NCBI GenBank assembly: GCA_034670405.1
Contig: JAXDDX010000072.1
Coordinates: 2,445,392 to 2,509,391, forward strand
Source: Hoplostethus atlanticus
Taxonomy: Eukaryota; Chordata; Actinopteri; Trachichthyiformes; Trachichthyidae
Length of the DNA stretch: 64,000 nt
Direction: 5' to 3'
A program made the translations under genes and the position numbers. Below the pieces are notes generated by a model. That model ran no database searches. It was not told where the DNA came from and saw nothing but the letters and a program-made list of their open reading frames with translations. The first letter of the stretch is position 1. The number at the start of each line of letters is the position of its first letter. This document shows positions 50,437 through 60,896 of this stretch, one piece after another.

Positions 50437-52817
50437 TTTATTACAAAAGCTATAAAAATGTCCATGGCATAAAATACTGTACATTTCACAGGTCAGTATT
50501 TATAATTTTCTTTTTAAATTTATCTTACAAAATTATTTACAACTGTTAACATATGGTAAGCAAAAATACCCCCACACAAATAAAAGGAGTATAGAAAATA
50601 TATTCCTCCATAGGAAAAAAACAAAGAAAAAGTTGAAAATGCAATATTTTCTTTTGAGTTCGGAATATTTGTTTAACATTTGGTTGCGCATGCAGAACTA
50701 CAATGCTGCCGTCAAAATTTGACACAGGGATCAACTACCGTTGTCCCTGAGCAAAAATAAAGTTTGGCAATCGCCTTTTTACGTCGAAAGAAATAAACAC
50801 GAGACATTCAAAACAGACAACCGGCGTCGACATGGGGTGAACTCCAGCGGCGTACCCTGAGCAGTCAAGCGCTGGAGGTGCGCGGCAAGGTGAGCCGTTT
50901 CTGGTGAAAACCCGATGCGGGATGATCGAAATAGTCCCTGGGCTACTTTTGACATCAAGTATTTGCAAACAAGAGAGCGGCGTGATTGTGGTTTGGTTTG
51001 TCGGCTGGTTCTTATACGAGGGAGTCTCAACGCTTTGCTAGAACATTCTGGGTCACGCCGAACTTTGACCTCTCCGGGCTGACCACTCAAGTCATGTGCC
51101 ATCGAGGTTTTTCCATGCCAACCTGCACACAAAGCACCGGTGACTCCCCCCAGAAAAGGTGATTCTTGGACAGACGGTGGAGTAAAAAAGAAAAAGAAAA
51201 GTACAAATCTAGGACACATCCTGGCGTAGGCGACACCCACCCACCCGGTTCCGCTCTTGTGCTCCTGCTCCCGCTGTCAACCAACCGGCAATTCAATAAC
51301 TTGATTTGCATTTAAATGGCGCGTCGGCCGCCACTCGGCTTGGCGCACACAAAAGCCCTCGCAAGGAGGAAAATGAGAACGCGTTTCCCGTGCCGCCGTT
51401 GAGATAAAAAAGGGGCGGTTACCTTTCCGACGAGCTCACAATGAGATGCTAAAAAAAAAAAAAATAGGTGACGGCAGACAACATCTGCTCCGACGGGACC
51501 ATCCGACGGGGCGAGGCACACGTGCCGTGAACCGATTCTCAAGTTTGGTGACACCGTGTGACGTTCAACCACGAGGAACAACAAATCAATGTGAGGAAGA
51601 AGGATATTGTTGATTAGGGTTAGACCGATAGATGAGACCGATGTTGGCTCAGTCAATGTTGTCCATCTCCAATATGATGGCCTGACCTGCCTGACCACAG
51701 GTACTGAATATGTTCATTTCTTCAAATGACCAGAGAAAGGAAGTAAAGTAGTCTGGCTTTCAATGGAGAGTTTTGGTGTCCCATGATGGTCTAAATTCTG
51801 CTTCAGAGGCTTTACCACCCCGACAAGAATACAAATTTGGGTGGAAACTCTGAATCCTTGATATTTCTTCCTTGAAAATGGTCAAATGTAAACATATTGA
51901 CTATCAGTATCGGCCTCCCGGAGCCTATATCGGTCTAACCCCGTTGCTTAATACTTTAGGCATTGTACCACAACAGGGACACAAGCAAGGCCTCACATTA
52001 TCCTACGCGACTATTACGTCTCGCACTCTCGACTCAACATGAGTGATCACGCTTTAACAGCTTCTGCACTTTTACCCAATGGGATCAATGGATAGTTAAA
52101 CAGCAGGCCAATAAAAATAATACCAAAAAAAAAAAAAAAAGCCTTAGAAGTAGTCGTGCACCCCTATCATAATAAGGGGATCAAACAATGAGGCGAGAAC
52201 AGTTTTGACTACTGTGTGATGCCAGAGCAGGCAAAGTATAAAGTGTAAAAGATGAAGGGGTGGAATATAAACCAGAACAAAATTGTGGAATTGTGCTTTT
52301 TTCCTGTTTGTTGTAATGCCAAATTGTGAACGCTGTTAAAAAAATAAAAAAAAAAAAAAAAATGCAGCAATAACCACCGGTGATAATTTCAGTGACCCAA
52401 ACAGAGCCAAAGCTGTCAATACTGACCCTGCACAGTCTTCATTATTTAAAAGAAATACAATGTTCATGTTTGCCCTCATCTTCAGCATGGAATGGCTGTT
52501 GCCAACGAACCTTCAATAACTGATCTTCATCACTTCAGAACCCACAGAAATGTCGTTTACCCCACTCATCATCATCATCAATACTTGGATTCAAATGCAA
52601 AAATATAGGTCTCTTTGTGTTCCCAGCCCTCCTCGTACGAAAATATTATTTTTTTCTTCCAAAGGGACATCCTTTTTCTTTGCAATGTACATATTCACAA
52701 GATCACCCTGAAATCCAGTAGTTTTGATCTGCCTCTGGAGGTTACGGCGCATTCGTGAGACACGCCGACCAATCAGAGATCACGAGCTACCGCCTCTCAA
52801 ACGGCTGAGACGGGCCG
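50437..52817 (-). other. tada2b: Probable tada2b 3' UTR, containing a MITE
   Basis: This is the sequence downstream of the tada2b stop on the minus strand. The first clear minus-strand AATAAA I noticed is at 50442-50437, which would give a 3' UTR of about 2.4 kb. A transposon copy (51616-51942) and two A-runs (52122-52140 and 52337-52361 on the plus strand) lie within. The assignment rests only on position and the hexamer, so transcript evidence could shorten it. Confidence 0.3.
51616..51942 (+). mobile_element. GTTAGACCGATA-family MITE, best-preserved copy
   Basis: Terminal inverted repeats are GGGTTAGACCGATA at the left and TATCGGTCTAACCCC at the right. Flanks GTTGATTA and GTTGCTTA match at 7 of 8, which suggests an 8-bp duplication. 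It is about 330 bp with no coding capacity. The internal block CCCATGATGGTCTAAAT is diagnostic for the other copies. It lies in the probable 3' UTR of tada2b. Confidence 0.72.
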
Positions 52818-55263
52818 TTAAGAGGATTCGCGGGATATCCAGCCACTTTCTGTGAGGAAGGTGAGGATGCGCTTCTTGAGGACCTTGTCCAGGTAACTGG
52901 GCAGCCGGCTCTTGGCAGGGAATGCCCTGCCTCTTCTGGAGGTGATCTTTGATGATGATGGTTTTGACAGTCAGGTAGCGCGTTGGGCTGAGGTTGAGCG
53001 AGTTACACAGCACCTTCTCCCTGTCGGACAGGAGCTCGAACCCGGTCAGATTCTCGATGGCGGCAAACTCCCCGTCCTTGCCTTCTTCTTTGATCCCGCT
53101 TCCGATGCCCACCCCTCCAGCAGCCCCTCCTCCCCCTCCGGCTCCCCCGCCCAGTCCGATCCCGGAGCCGAGCCCGCCCCCTCCTCCACTGCCCCGTTTG
53201 GAGGTGACCACGCTCTTGTTCTCCTTGCGCTTCTCCCGCTTGTGGCGCGCCGCTTCGTACTCAGCTGACTCGTCCAAGCGGGCGATGCCGTTGCGGCGGT
53301 AGCGTTGCAGCTCGCGCACCTTGGCCCTCAGCATGCGCTCTTTGTGCATGTTGTCGAAGAAGTCTTCAAATTCCCTGTGGGCCATGAACTGGCAGAGCCC
53401 CCGAAGCCTGACCCGCTGGTCTTTCTCCTCCTTGGTGATCTTCCGTTTGGGCGTGCTCGGAACTGAGCCCGACCCCGCTGCTGTCGTGGAAACCACACCG
53501 ATTGCCATGCCGCTGCCAGTTCCCACCCCACCCACACCACCGCCAGTGCCTGTGACTCCCAGCACCCCCGGCTTGTCTTTCTCCTTGTCCTTCTTGTCAC
53601 GGCCCAAGAATGCAGGCACCAGGTTATAGTCCCGGGCAATGTTCTTGCGGCGCTGGCGTTCACGGAGCTTGCGCACGTACATGTCAACGTGGGCACGTTT
53701 CATTTCGATGTCCACGTCCTCGTCATCGTAGTTGACTGACAGGCCACTGATGAGCTTCTCTGCATCCTGGTCGTATTCGATCTCGTAGTCGTCACGGAGT
53801 GGCATGTAGCCTAGCTGCTGTTGCTCGGCCAGGCTGATATCCAGTGGCGGGAGTGGGGTGGTGAGGCTGGGGGAGAGGGGACCTCCGCTGGGGCAGGTGT
53901 GGTCAGTGACCCGGTTGGGAATATTGTCAGGGATGCAGGCCTTGCCCAGGTTTCCATGGATGTACATGGTGACGTAGTGCTCCATGACCTCCTGGGGGGT
54001 CCGGGACGCTCCCACGTGAGTGGCCATGTCCTCCTGAAAGACAACACACACCGCAATTTGTTACTGGTGAGGATGCTGGCACAAATAGTATATTGTTACA
54101 ATTACAGGCATATGCAATGGGCTTTTTTGGCAAAAGGTTATTAGAAGAATTAAATAAAATATATTAAATAAAAAGGTGGGTAATCTATGACCTCCAATTG
54201 GTGATCATCATAAGGCTTAACAACTAACATCAATAAAAATCACATACTTTCAGAAAAACATTAAATGATGCTATAAAATATAATATCTGTACATAACTTA
54301 CTTCAGTTTGACTTATATTATAAAGATTAGTGTCAGCCTATACAAGTGAGTTATATCTATTCTTGAGAATAAAAAGTGGGGTAAACTGAGTTGAGGTTAA
54401 CTATGTCTGATATACAGCTCCAACAGGTTACACCCATTGAAACCTGCACTAATGTTAGGCCTCTATAAGTCACTGTGCACTCATGCTGGCTTCAAGTGCT
54501 CCTCACAAGCTCCCATTTCTGAGGTCGGAAGGTCGTAAATACGACTTATCGGAAATAACAAAATGGACCCTGTTACAAAAGTACTCTTTATCTGGATGTT
54601 GTTGAACAGAAATCAAGAGGCACGGAGCTAGTTTATGCTCCAGCGGCAGAGTGATGAGGAGAAAATATGCATCAGGCATGTAATTGATGTTTTAATTAAT
54701 TCACATCGAGGCAACTCGGGTATCACAGAAACCCCGACTTTCCCAGTGTCATTTAACGCTTTGTTGAGTCGTTCATGTTGCGCTCAACTCTTGACAGCAC
54801 AGGAAAGTCAGCATCACTGTCATCCTCAAGTTGCTTGTCATTTCTCCCAAGGTTATTAACGTTACAAATCATCGTTGCCAGTAGCCAATGTTGCAATTTA
54901 CATTTTGTTAGCACATTAAACTAGGCCTGTGTTAGTGCACTGTACGTGTTGCGGTTAGCTGAAGTGAGTTAACGAACTAGAAAAGTTCAGTACCCAGTTT
55001 CCAAATCCATATTGCTCGATAGCATCGAGTAGCGACTGCTCTTCCCTGCTGGTCCATCCTCCCTCCGCTTCAGGACCCCAGAGGGAGAACCGACCGCCGT
55101 CGACCTGCTGGTAGCCATGCCATCTCCGGTGATTACCGATTTCTGCGCCCGCCGAGAAGCACTCCGGGCACAGCTCGATATCGGGGCAGTCGGTGCAGCG
55201 AAGCCGTAGGTTTGTAACATCCGCAAGGCAGTTAACGCAGTACTTCTTCCCCAGGTCGGCCAT
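52818..55263 (-). CDS. tada2b: Transcriptional adapter 2-beta (SAGA subunit ADA2B), with a +1 frameshift near the C-terminus
   Basis: There are two coding exons, 55263-54994 (90 codons, ends GFGNW) and 54033-52818 (starts EDMATHVGAS), joined in phase 0 by a GT-AG intron. ADA2B anchors GCN5/PCAF in the SAGA histone acetyltransferase module in the nucleus. The ZZ zinc finger has C9, C12, C23, C26, C32, C35, H45 and H49. A SANT domain covers about 65-118, ADA2-specific regions follow, and a SWIRM domain begins about residue 410. Two Gly-rich inserts (246-285 and 371-404) are absent from my recollection of the 420-residue human protein. Oddity: exon 2 is 1216 nt, one base too long. After residue 462 the CCC at 52920-52918 shifts the frame; the -1 frame encodes the expected SWIRM end, finishing at a TAA (52820-52818) for 494 residues. 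As written, translation would read a foreign 45-residue tail to about 52783. I treat the gene as intact with a probable consensus error. Confidence 0.93.
54170..54430 (+). repeat. Dispersed repeat in tada2b intron, partner of 10430-10720
   Basis: GTAATCTATGACCTCCAATT, ATCATCATAAGGC, ACTTTCAGAAAAACATTA and GAATAAAAAGTGGGGTAAAC align with the copy at 10.4 kb. It lies in the single tada2b intron (54034-54993). Confidence 0.55.
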
Positions 55264-55552
55264 GTTGCCTGGCTCCTGCTTCTTGTTGTTGGAGGCAGAA
55301 CTGCGCGCCTGCGCACTGGAGCCTCTCACCGCGAGCTACTGCTGTTTGTTAATATTAATGAGTAGGGGTCAAGGCGCCTGTGATTGGCTCCGAATCCCAG
55401 TTTCCACGACAACCGAAACAACACCAACGGTGTCATTGTTTGTATCTCGTCTAAACAGTTTATCATGTAGACTATTTTAATACACTAAGTAAATACTATG
55501 GCACTAAATATTTTAACTCTCAGTGTGATATACTTTTCCAACTGAATCCCCC
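55264..55552. promoter_or_regulatory. Bidirectional promoter between tada2b and ccdc96
   Basis: The two start codons face away from each other across 289 bp. Reading plus strand, it contains an NRF1-like GC-rich motif around 55301-55316 (CTGCGCGCCTGCGCAC), an inverted CCAAT box at 55381-55387 (TGATTGG), and an imperfect palindrome GTTTCCACGACAACC at 55400-55414. The palindrome matches the RFX X-box consensus (GTTGCCATGGCAACC) at 12 of 15 positions. No TATA box is placed for either gene. Head-to-head arrangement of these two genes is, from memory, also seen in mammals. Confidence 0.65.
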
Positions 55553-58500
55553 ATGGATAAAGGTGAATCAGGAAGAATGACCAACACTGGCAGTGAAAAC
55601 ATAGAGTTAAAGAATGATACAGAAAAGTTATCGTTAATGTCAGCAGAATCCTCCATGGATGAGGGCAACGCTCATATTATTGATCCTGGAGATGAAGATG
55701 ACAACATCCCAGCTGATGACTTGGAAGGTGCGGAAGCCGCTGAGGGCACCCCTGCCGGACAAACACCCTCCTCCGAGCCAGGAGAGGGCCGTGGAGATGA
55801 GCCCCCCTCAGGAAACATAATCCTCACCAGTGAGGACTTTGATGCTGGCGAGGGCCCTGAGATGAAGCCACTCGACGAACCACCACTCTCCCGCGAGGGG
55901 AGCGTCGCATTCGTGGTCGGCGACGACGACGACGACCTCCCCAGACTGGATCTGGAGACCCCGGAGAGAGAGACCACCGGCCTGAAGGAGGAGGACGAGG
56001 AAGGGGACGCTGCTGCATCTCCTTCAGACGAAGAAGAAGACGACATCGACTATGAGGAATACCTGCGGCTGCTCCACCAACTTCAGGCAGAGAGAGAGAA
56101 AGCCTGCCAGCACAGCAGCCAGCTGCAGATGAAACTGGTAGATTACTTCCGCAAGAAGACAGGGGGACGACGCTCAACTGGAGAAGGAGATGCCGGTGTC
56201 GGACCAGGAGCAGCGCCACGAGAAGTACATGAACATCCTGGCTGACCTGAAGCAGGAGCACGCCAGACGCTCAGAGATGGTTTGGCAGCAGACAGAGGAC
56301 CTGAGATTGCAGAGCCAAGAGAAGTTGGGCCAGGTTGGTTGGCTTTTCCAGTGGTTTTGTTGGATTAAATGTCAGATTTTGCATTTTGAATCGCAATAAG
56401 GGCCTACACAGGTTTGGAAAGTCTTGAAATGCATTTTTTCCAGTCTTGGAAATTTGGAAATGGCACAACAAAGTTTGGAAAAGTATGGGAAAATATTGCT
56501 ATACTGCTCCAATATACATATTACACATTTTCTCATTATTATTTCACATATTTTTTCACATGATATTTGTTTCTTTAAACAAAAGCCTAATCTTCATGTA
56601 TAGAGTGGATTGGTATAGTTATCGGTGTAAATCGTACTGAACAGCAGCCAAAATCAAGAAATTAAATTAAAGTAAGACATTTCCTGCCATGTAAAAGTCA
56701 AAGAACAGTAATTGCATGAGCAGTGACACTGAGAAACAATGACTTCAAAGTTTATCTCCTGCTCCAGCAAAAGTGTTGTTGGTGCAGAAGTGGACTGCAT
56801 ATGATTTAATAGCATTTATGGGTGTAATATGTGTTGATATTAAAGCTATAGTCATGACCTTTTAACTTTAAAACACAGAATACATAGTTACTGCTGTTTG
56901 CCATTGTTGGGCAATTTTCATATAAATAAATGACAATTTTTTGTATTATCTACTAACCAATATAACTAAATAGTGATTGAAAGTTCATTTGCTGTTCTAA
57001 ACACTTAGTGTCGGGTGGGTCTTGCCTGGGAAAGGTAGCACTAAAGAATTTAAAAATAAAAACACAAATCTCACAGATTACCACTTCAATGTCTGGAAAA
57101 AAGTCTGGAATTTTGAAAATGAAGCTTTGTAGGAACCCTGTGTGAGTGCTGTGGAACAATCTTGTGCTCCAATATAATCTTTTGCAATAAAATGTTTGTA
57201 TTGCTGCACCTCTGCAGTCACCTTGCAAGTGTGGTTTGTTTTGTAAGTGGTTCACTGAACATTGGTCAAAATGGAACCTCTGTCTTCATCCTCAGGTGGA
57301 AGACGAGTGGCGAGCCTTCGCGGCGCTGAAGCGGGACGTAGCAGCGATGGCGTTGAGCCGGCGCCTGGGTAAACGGGCAGCTCGGGCCAAGGTGGAGCAG
57401 CTCCTTGCGTCAGAGCAGCATCAGCAGGACGAGCTTACCCATTTGCGCATGTTGAACGTCAAGCTGAAGATCAAGACTCGCAGGTTGGAGGCCGAACTCT
57501 GCGCCAAGGAGGAGCTCGCCAACGACGTCCAGCAGCTGGACTTCGAGCAGCTGCAGGCCGAGAACCAGGAGTTCACCGAGAAGATCGAAAAGCAAAGCGA
57601 GGAACTGTTCAAGCTGCGCAAAAAGATCACCGACACCGTTGTGGTGGGTTGAACGATAACGAGCACAGATAGACATATAGACCGAATTAATGATGAATTT
57701 ATTGTAATGTGATCTCAGCTCTCTGGCTCCCTAGTCGATCGGCTGCCTTCGCCTCTTCTATGGCGAATACAGTCACATCAGGCTACCTGGCTAGCTAGCT
57801 AGCTAACGTTAGCAACCGAACCGTTACATGCATAGAAGCACTGCTTATATAACAGAGATTTATAATAAAATGCTGCACATGTGTTGCCTTGCCATGATCA
57901 AAAGATGTAGCTGTATATCTTGCTATATACATCAATATATGGCAGCGGTCCATGCAAACTAATAGACGAAGAACCCAGAAGTTCTTTCATTATGTGACGT
58001 CATCAACACTCATTTGCAAAAGAAGAGGATTATGGGACATTAAAATTGCAGCTACAGTGTGAAGAGTTTGCGTTAGATTTTCCCAGTGATACGACTTTTG
58101 TTTTGTTTTGTTAATCATGTACTACTCAAGCGCTTTCTAGTTGTTCGAGTTGAGGGGTGGGGCGTGTGAAATAACGTTGACTTTAAAAACTCGACTTGAC
58201 TTTAAAAGCTGTGTTAGCACAGCGTTGTTGGGACTAAGAGAATCACTGAACACAATATTACACTGTGCGTTTAGAAAATCGCCAAGCTACTTCCTGGTAT
58301 TTGAACGCACCGCGCACCACATACTGCTTTGTGCCTGTATGACTTTTACCATACCGCCTGCTGTAACAAAATCAGATCGTGTTCTGTTCTGCCCTGTCAG
58401 GTGCTAACCCACGTGAGGGAGAAGCTGCACTGGAGCCAGTTGGAGAGCCAGGCCAAGCGAGCCCAGCTGCCCGAGGTGGAGGCTGAGGTGGCCGGGAAGA

Positions 58501-58751
58501 GGGACCAGCTGACCAGGATCAAGCAAGCCCGCAATGGCCTGCACAGAGGCAACCTGAAGCTGAAGCAGCGCTGCGGACTGCTGGGCAACAGCCTCCTGCT
58601 CCGGGACTTCGAGGACAAGGTGGACGTCTCCGACCAGCTGGAGGAGAGGCTGGGCGACCTGAAGCGCCAGCAGGCCGACATCGTCCTCAAGTGCGCCAGG
58701 TGGAAGAAGAAACTGGGGACGGGGAAGGGAAAGGAGGAAGAGGTGAATTGA
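55553..58751 (+). CDS. ccdc96: Coiled-coil domain-containing protein 96 (CFAP184), with a +1 frameshift in exon 1
   Basis: There are three coding exons, 55553-56333, 57296-57643 and 58401-58751, with GT-AG introns in phase 0. CCDC96/CFAP184 is a ciliary and centriolar-satellite coiled-coil protein that pairs with CCDC113 and supports axonemal structure. Residues 1-175 are acidic and low-complexity (runs of Asp and Glu). From about 180 the protein is almost all coiled coil, including the conserved block WQQTEDLRLQSQEKL and the exon 2-3 blocks EDEWRAFAALKRDVAAMAL and LTHVREKLHWSQLESQAKR of the DUF4201 type. Corrected length is 492 residues (human, as I recall, 555). Oddity: exon 1 is 781 nt. 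After residue 204 (KKTG) the five-G run at 56162-56166 shifts the frame into a dead end at 56243-56245; with four Gs the frame continues DDAQLEKEMPVSDQEQRHEK. A consensus error is likelier than a pseudogene because the rest is intact. The human gene, from memory, lacks introns in its coding region. Confidence 0.92.
56334..57295 (+). other. ccdc96: ccdc96 intron 1
   Basis: This intron runs from a weak donor (CAG|GTTGGT) to an acceptor with the tract CTTCATCCTCAG. A fragment at about 56990-57050 resembles the sequence at 29215-29275 (shared TGCTGTTCT...AACACT..GTGTC.GG..GGTCTT), which marks it as a dispersed repeat. Confidence 0.7.
57644..58400 (+). other. ccdc96: ccdc96 intron 2
   Basis: This is a GT-AG intron between a valine codon (exon 2 end, DTVV) and VLTHVREKL (exon 3). 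The donor is GTGGGT and the acceptor CTGCCCTGTCAG. I see nothing else in it apart from a short GCTA run near 57791-57805. Confidence 0.75.
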
Positions 58752-60445
58752 GAGCAGAAAGGGGGCCTGCTTTGACAGTGGACAATCACAATATCAAGGT
58801 TTTAATGAATTTGTATTTTCTTATTTTGTCAAGTATGATGTTGACATCATTGGTCATTGATCATTGATGTTGACAAATATTGGTTATGGAGATAGCGCTA
58901 TATGTCATGGAACTGGTCTTGGAAAAGTCATGTGAATGTGATAGCAAAAAAGGTGAACCCTGGGAACCCTGCATCTGGCACTGCATGGAAATGAAAAAAT
59001 TGAAGATGTGGAAATACTGTTTACTACAAGATCCAATGAGGAACACACATAGCAGCCATGAGTTCACTGGTCTCTTTTGCAGTCAGTAGATGGCACCACT
59101 GTGCAAGATATGGAAATATACGTGAGGGGGAAAAAATGCTTCATTTTCAATAATGACTTGATAAAAGCAAAATTGTGCAAAAAAGCAAATTGTGTGATGG
59201 GTGATTGTAAGGTGGGCTGCTGCTATGCTGGTTAGAGTCATAAACAACCAATGCTTCTCTTCACTATTCAAGTTGTAGCCTACATCAAGACTATCAAATG
59301 ACTGAAGTTCACACAAAAATATACATTTGCCACTCATTATTTCCAGGTGAGTGAGTTTTCCTGGTTATTGGTGGAAGGTGACTGTCTGAACGTACCGTCG
59401 AAAATGCACCGACGCTATAGATTTAAATGCTTCTTCTCAAATCAAAACATATATAAGCTTCAAAAGTTGCACAAGAGATCCCAGAGGCTTCGTATGATCG
59501 TTTATAGTTTATTCCAAAAACTGCATTTTGGCATCATCTAGATAGACACTTTAGGATCTTGTCATTATTCCACAGTTGGAATACAACGTTCAAATGGGCC
59601 AGTGTATAAGGAGAAAGTCACCCACAGACACTCTTTGTGTTCAATACATTCCAGGAGTTATTATGTGATAAAGTGTTACAATTTACTTTTTTGCCACTAG
59701 CCACTTTCCCTCAACCTGCCTCTTCTAATTCTACTTCAGCTACTGATTTCCTATGTTTCCCAGAATGCCTTTTGCCCCTGACTCAAAACTCAACGTGTCT
59801 TGTGGCTGCATTGCATTGTGGTCTATAGAGGCTACTCTCGGTGAGGAAGTTGGTATCTCTTCCTGTTCGACGATGGGTATCTACATGTATGATTGTTGAA
59901 TGTCAATGGGAAATGGTCGGTCTAGAAAGAAAATCTTGCTCTTTGATTCAGAAGGGCTAAGATAGCTGAAAGGAATTCTGCTACCAAATTCCATCGTAGC
60001 TTTTTTTTATTATCATTATTGAAGCATATATTACAAAAATCAGACATTCAGTATAACATTCAACTTAAACTCAACTTAAAAAAAATTGTTTTACAAAACA
60101 TCCATATAAAAATATTTTCTCGTGTATTGAAAATCCTGAGACATTTTCCATTATTTATATGTTTAAGAGACTCACTTAGAAAATTCTAATCAAATAAAAG
60201 TACTTTTAAGCAGGGCTTATCTTTAGCAAGTTTTCCCTATACACTGATTACGCAATTGGATAGGGCCCCGGCCATCTTTTTTTTTTTTCTTGTCTTCAGA
60301 GAAACAAAATAATAAATATTTTCTCATTGGCTAAATTATTAGCTAGTAAAAAATGAAGCCAATTAATGGCTCTGAGCCAGCGGACGTTCCCATGTCATGA
60401 ATAGATCTGATTGGTGGAGGCGCAGAAGCGATGATGTCAGTCATT
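58752..60445. other. ccdc96 3' flank and spacer
   Basis: No gene is recognised. There is no AATAAA close to the ccdc96 stop, so the 3' end is unplaced. The stretch holds a repeat (59620-59925) shared with 49690-50045, and AT-rich unique sequence. Confidence 0.5.
59620..59925 (+). repeat. Approximately 350-bp dispersed repeat, copy 2
   Basis: CCACTTTCCCTCAACCTGCC, TTTCCCAGAATGCCTTTTGC, GCATTGCATTGTGGTCTATA and TGATTGTTGAATGTCAATGG align with copy 1 in the same order and orientation. Confidence 0.6.
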
Positions 60446-60896
60446 ATGCTGCATGGGCTGCAAGATGGCGCCCCCAAACACACTACGAATGGAAAAGCAA
60501 AAGCCGTAATTCAGGTTTGTCATCACAGTGTTATTACTAACAGTATATTAAGGAGTCACATTATCTAGCAGGCCACAGATGTACTAGTTAAGCTAGTTAA
60601 TTGTTTACTAGCTAGATTGAGGAGGAGACACATACTTGGGGGAGTAGACCAACGCCCAAGTACAGCCTACTTTATAGCTAACGGCAAAGAGGAGACATGT
60701 CGCGCCCTGGTGGTTGTCTGTTCAAAGTTAATTTTACTAAATTATACTAAAATACAATACAAACACATTTGAACATTGAAATACTTTATTTTATCACTTT
60801 AAATGTCATATGTGTACTAATGGTCTTTGTTACAGGATGGCGGTGGTGGCCCTCCACAACCCAACCTAAACAACAAAATGGACCAAGGAATGCAAG
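60446..60896 (+). other. Two candidate 5' exons of an unrecognised plus-strand gene
   Basis: Exon-like segment 1 is 60446-60514 and ends ATTCAG|GTTTGT. Segment 2 is 60836-60896, between a good acceptor (TCTTTGTTACAG) and a near-ideal donor (CAAG|GTACGT). Joined, one frame stays open for 43 codons from ATG 60446, including TTNGKAKAVIQDGGGGPPQP. The alternative ATG at 60465 stops after 14 codons, so segment 1 may instead be 5' UTR, with translation starting at MDQGMQ in segment 2. CAAGATGGCGCC at 60461-60472 matches a YY1 promoter motif, which supports a transcription start here. I do not recognise the peptide. By human synteny TBC1D14 would be next, but on the minus strand and with a different sequence. 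Confidence 0.35.

Noticed and set aside
51312-51698. Open frame of 128 codons on the minus strand
   Set aside because: It runs into a MITE terminus and a poly-A tract, and sits in the probable tada2b 3' UTR.
52912-53302. Plus-strand frames of 102-118 codons opposite tada2b
   Set aside because: They are antisense shadows of the Gly-rich (hence Pro-rich in reverse) part of tada2b exon 2.
52818-55263. tada2b and ccdc96 as pseudogenes
   Set aside because: Apart from one homopolymer base each, all splice sites, domains and zinc ligands are intact and the normal stop codons are in place. A consensus error explains both more simply.
55672-56261. Minus-strand Ser-rich and Arg-rich frames opposite ccdc96 exon 1
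   Set aside because: They are antisense shadows of the acidic, codon-biased part of ccdc96.
60465-60508. Short frame starting ATGGCGCCC as a coding exon
   Set aside because: It stops after 14 codons within the same segment, so this ATG is more likely part of a YY1-type promoter motif or a leader.
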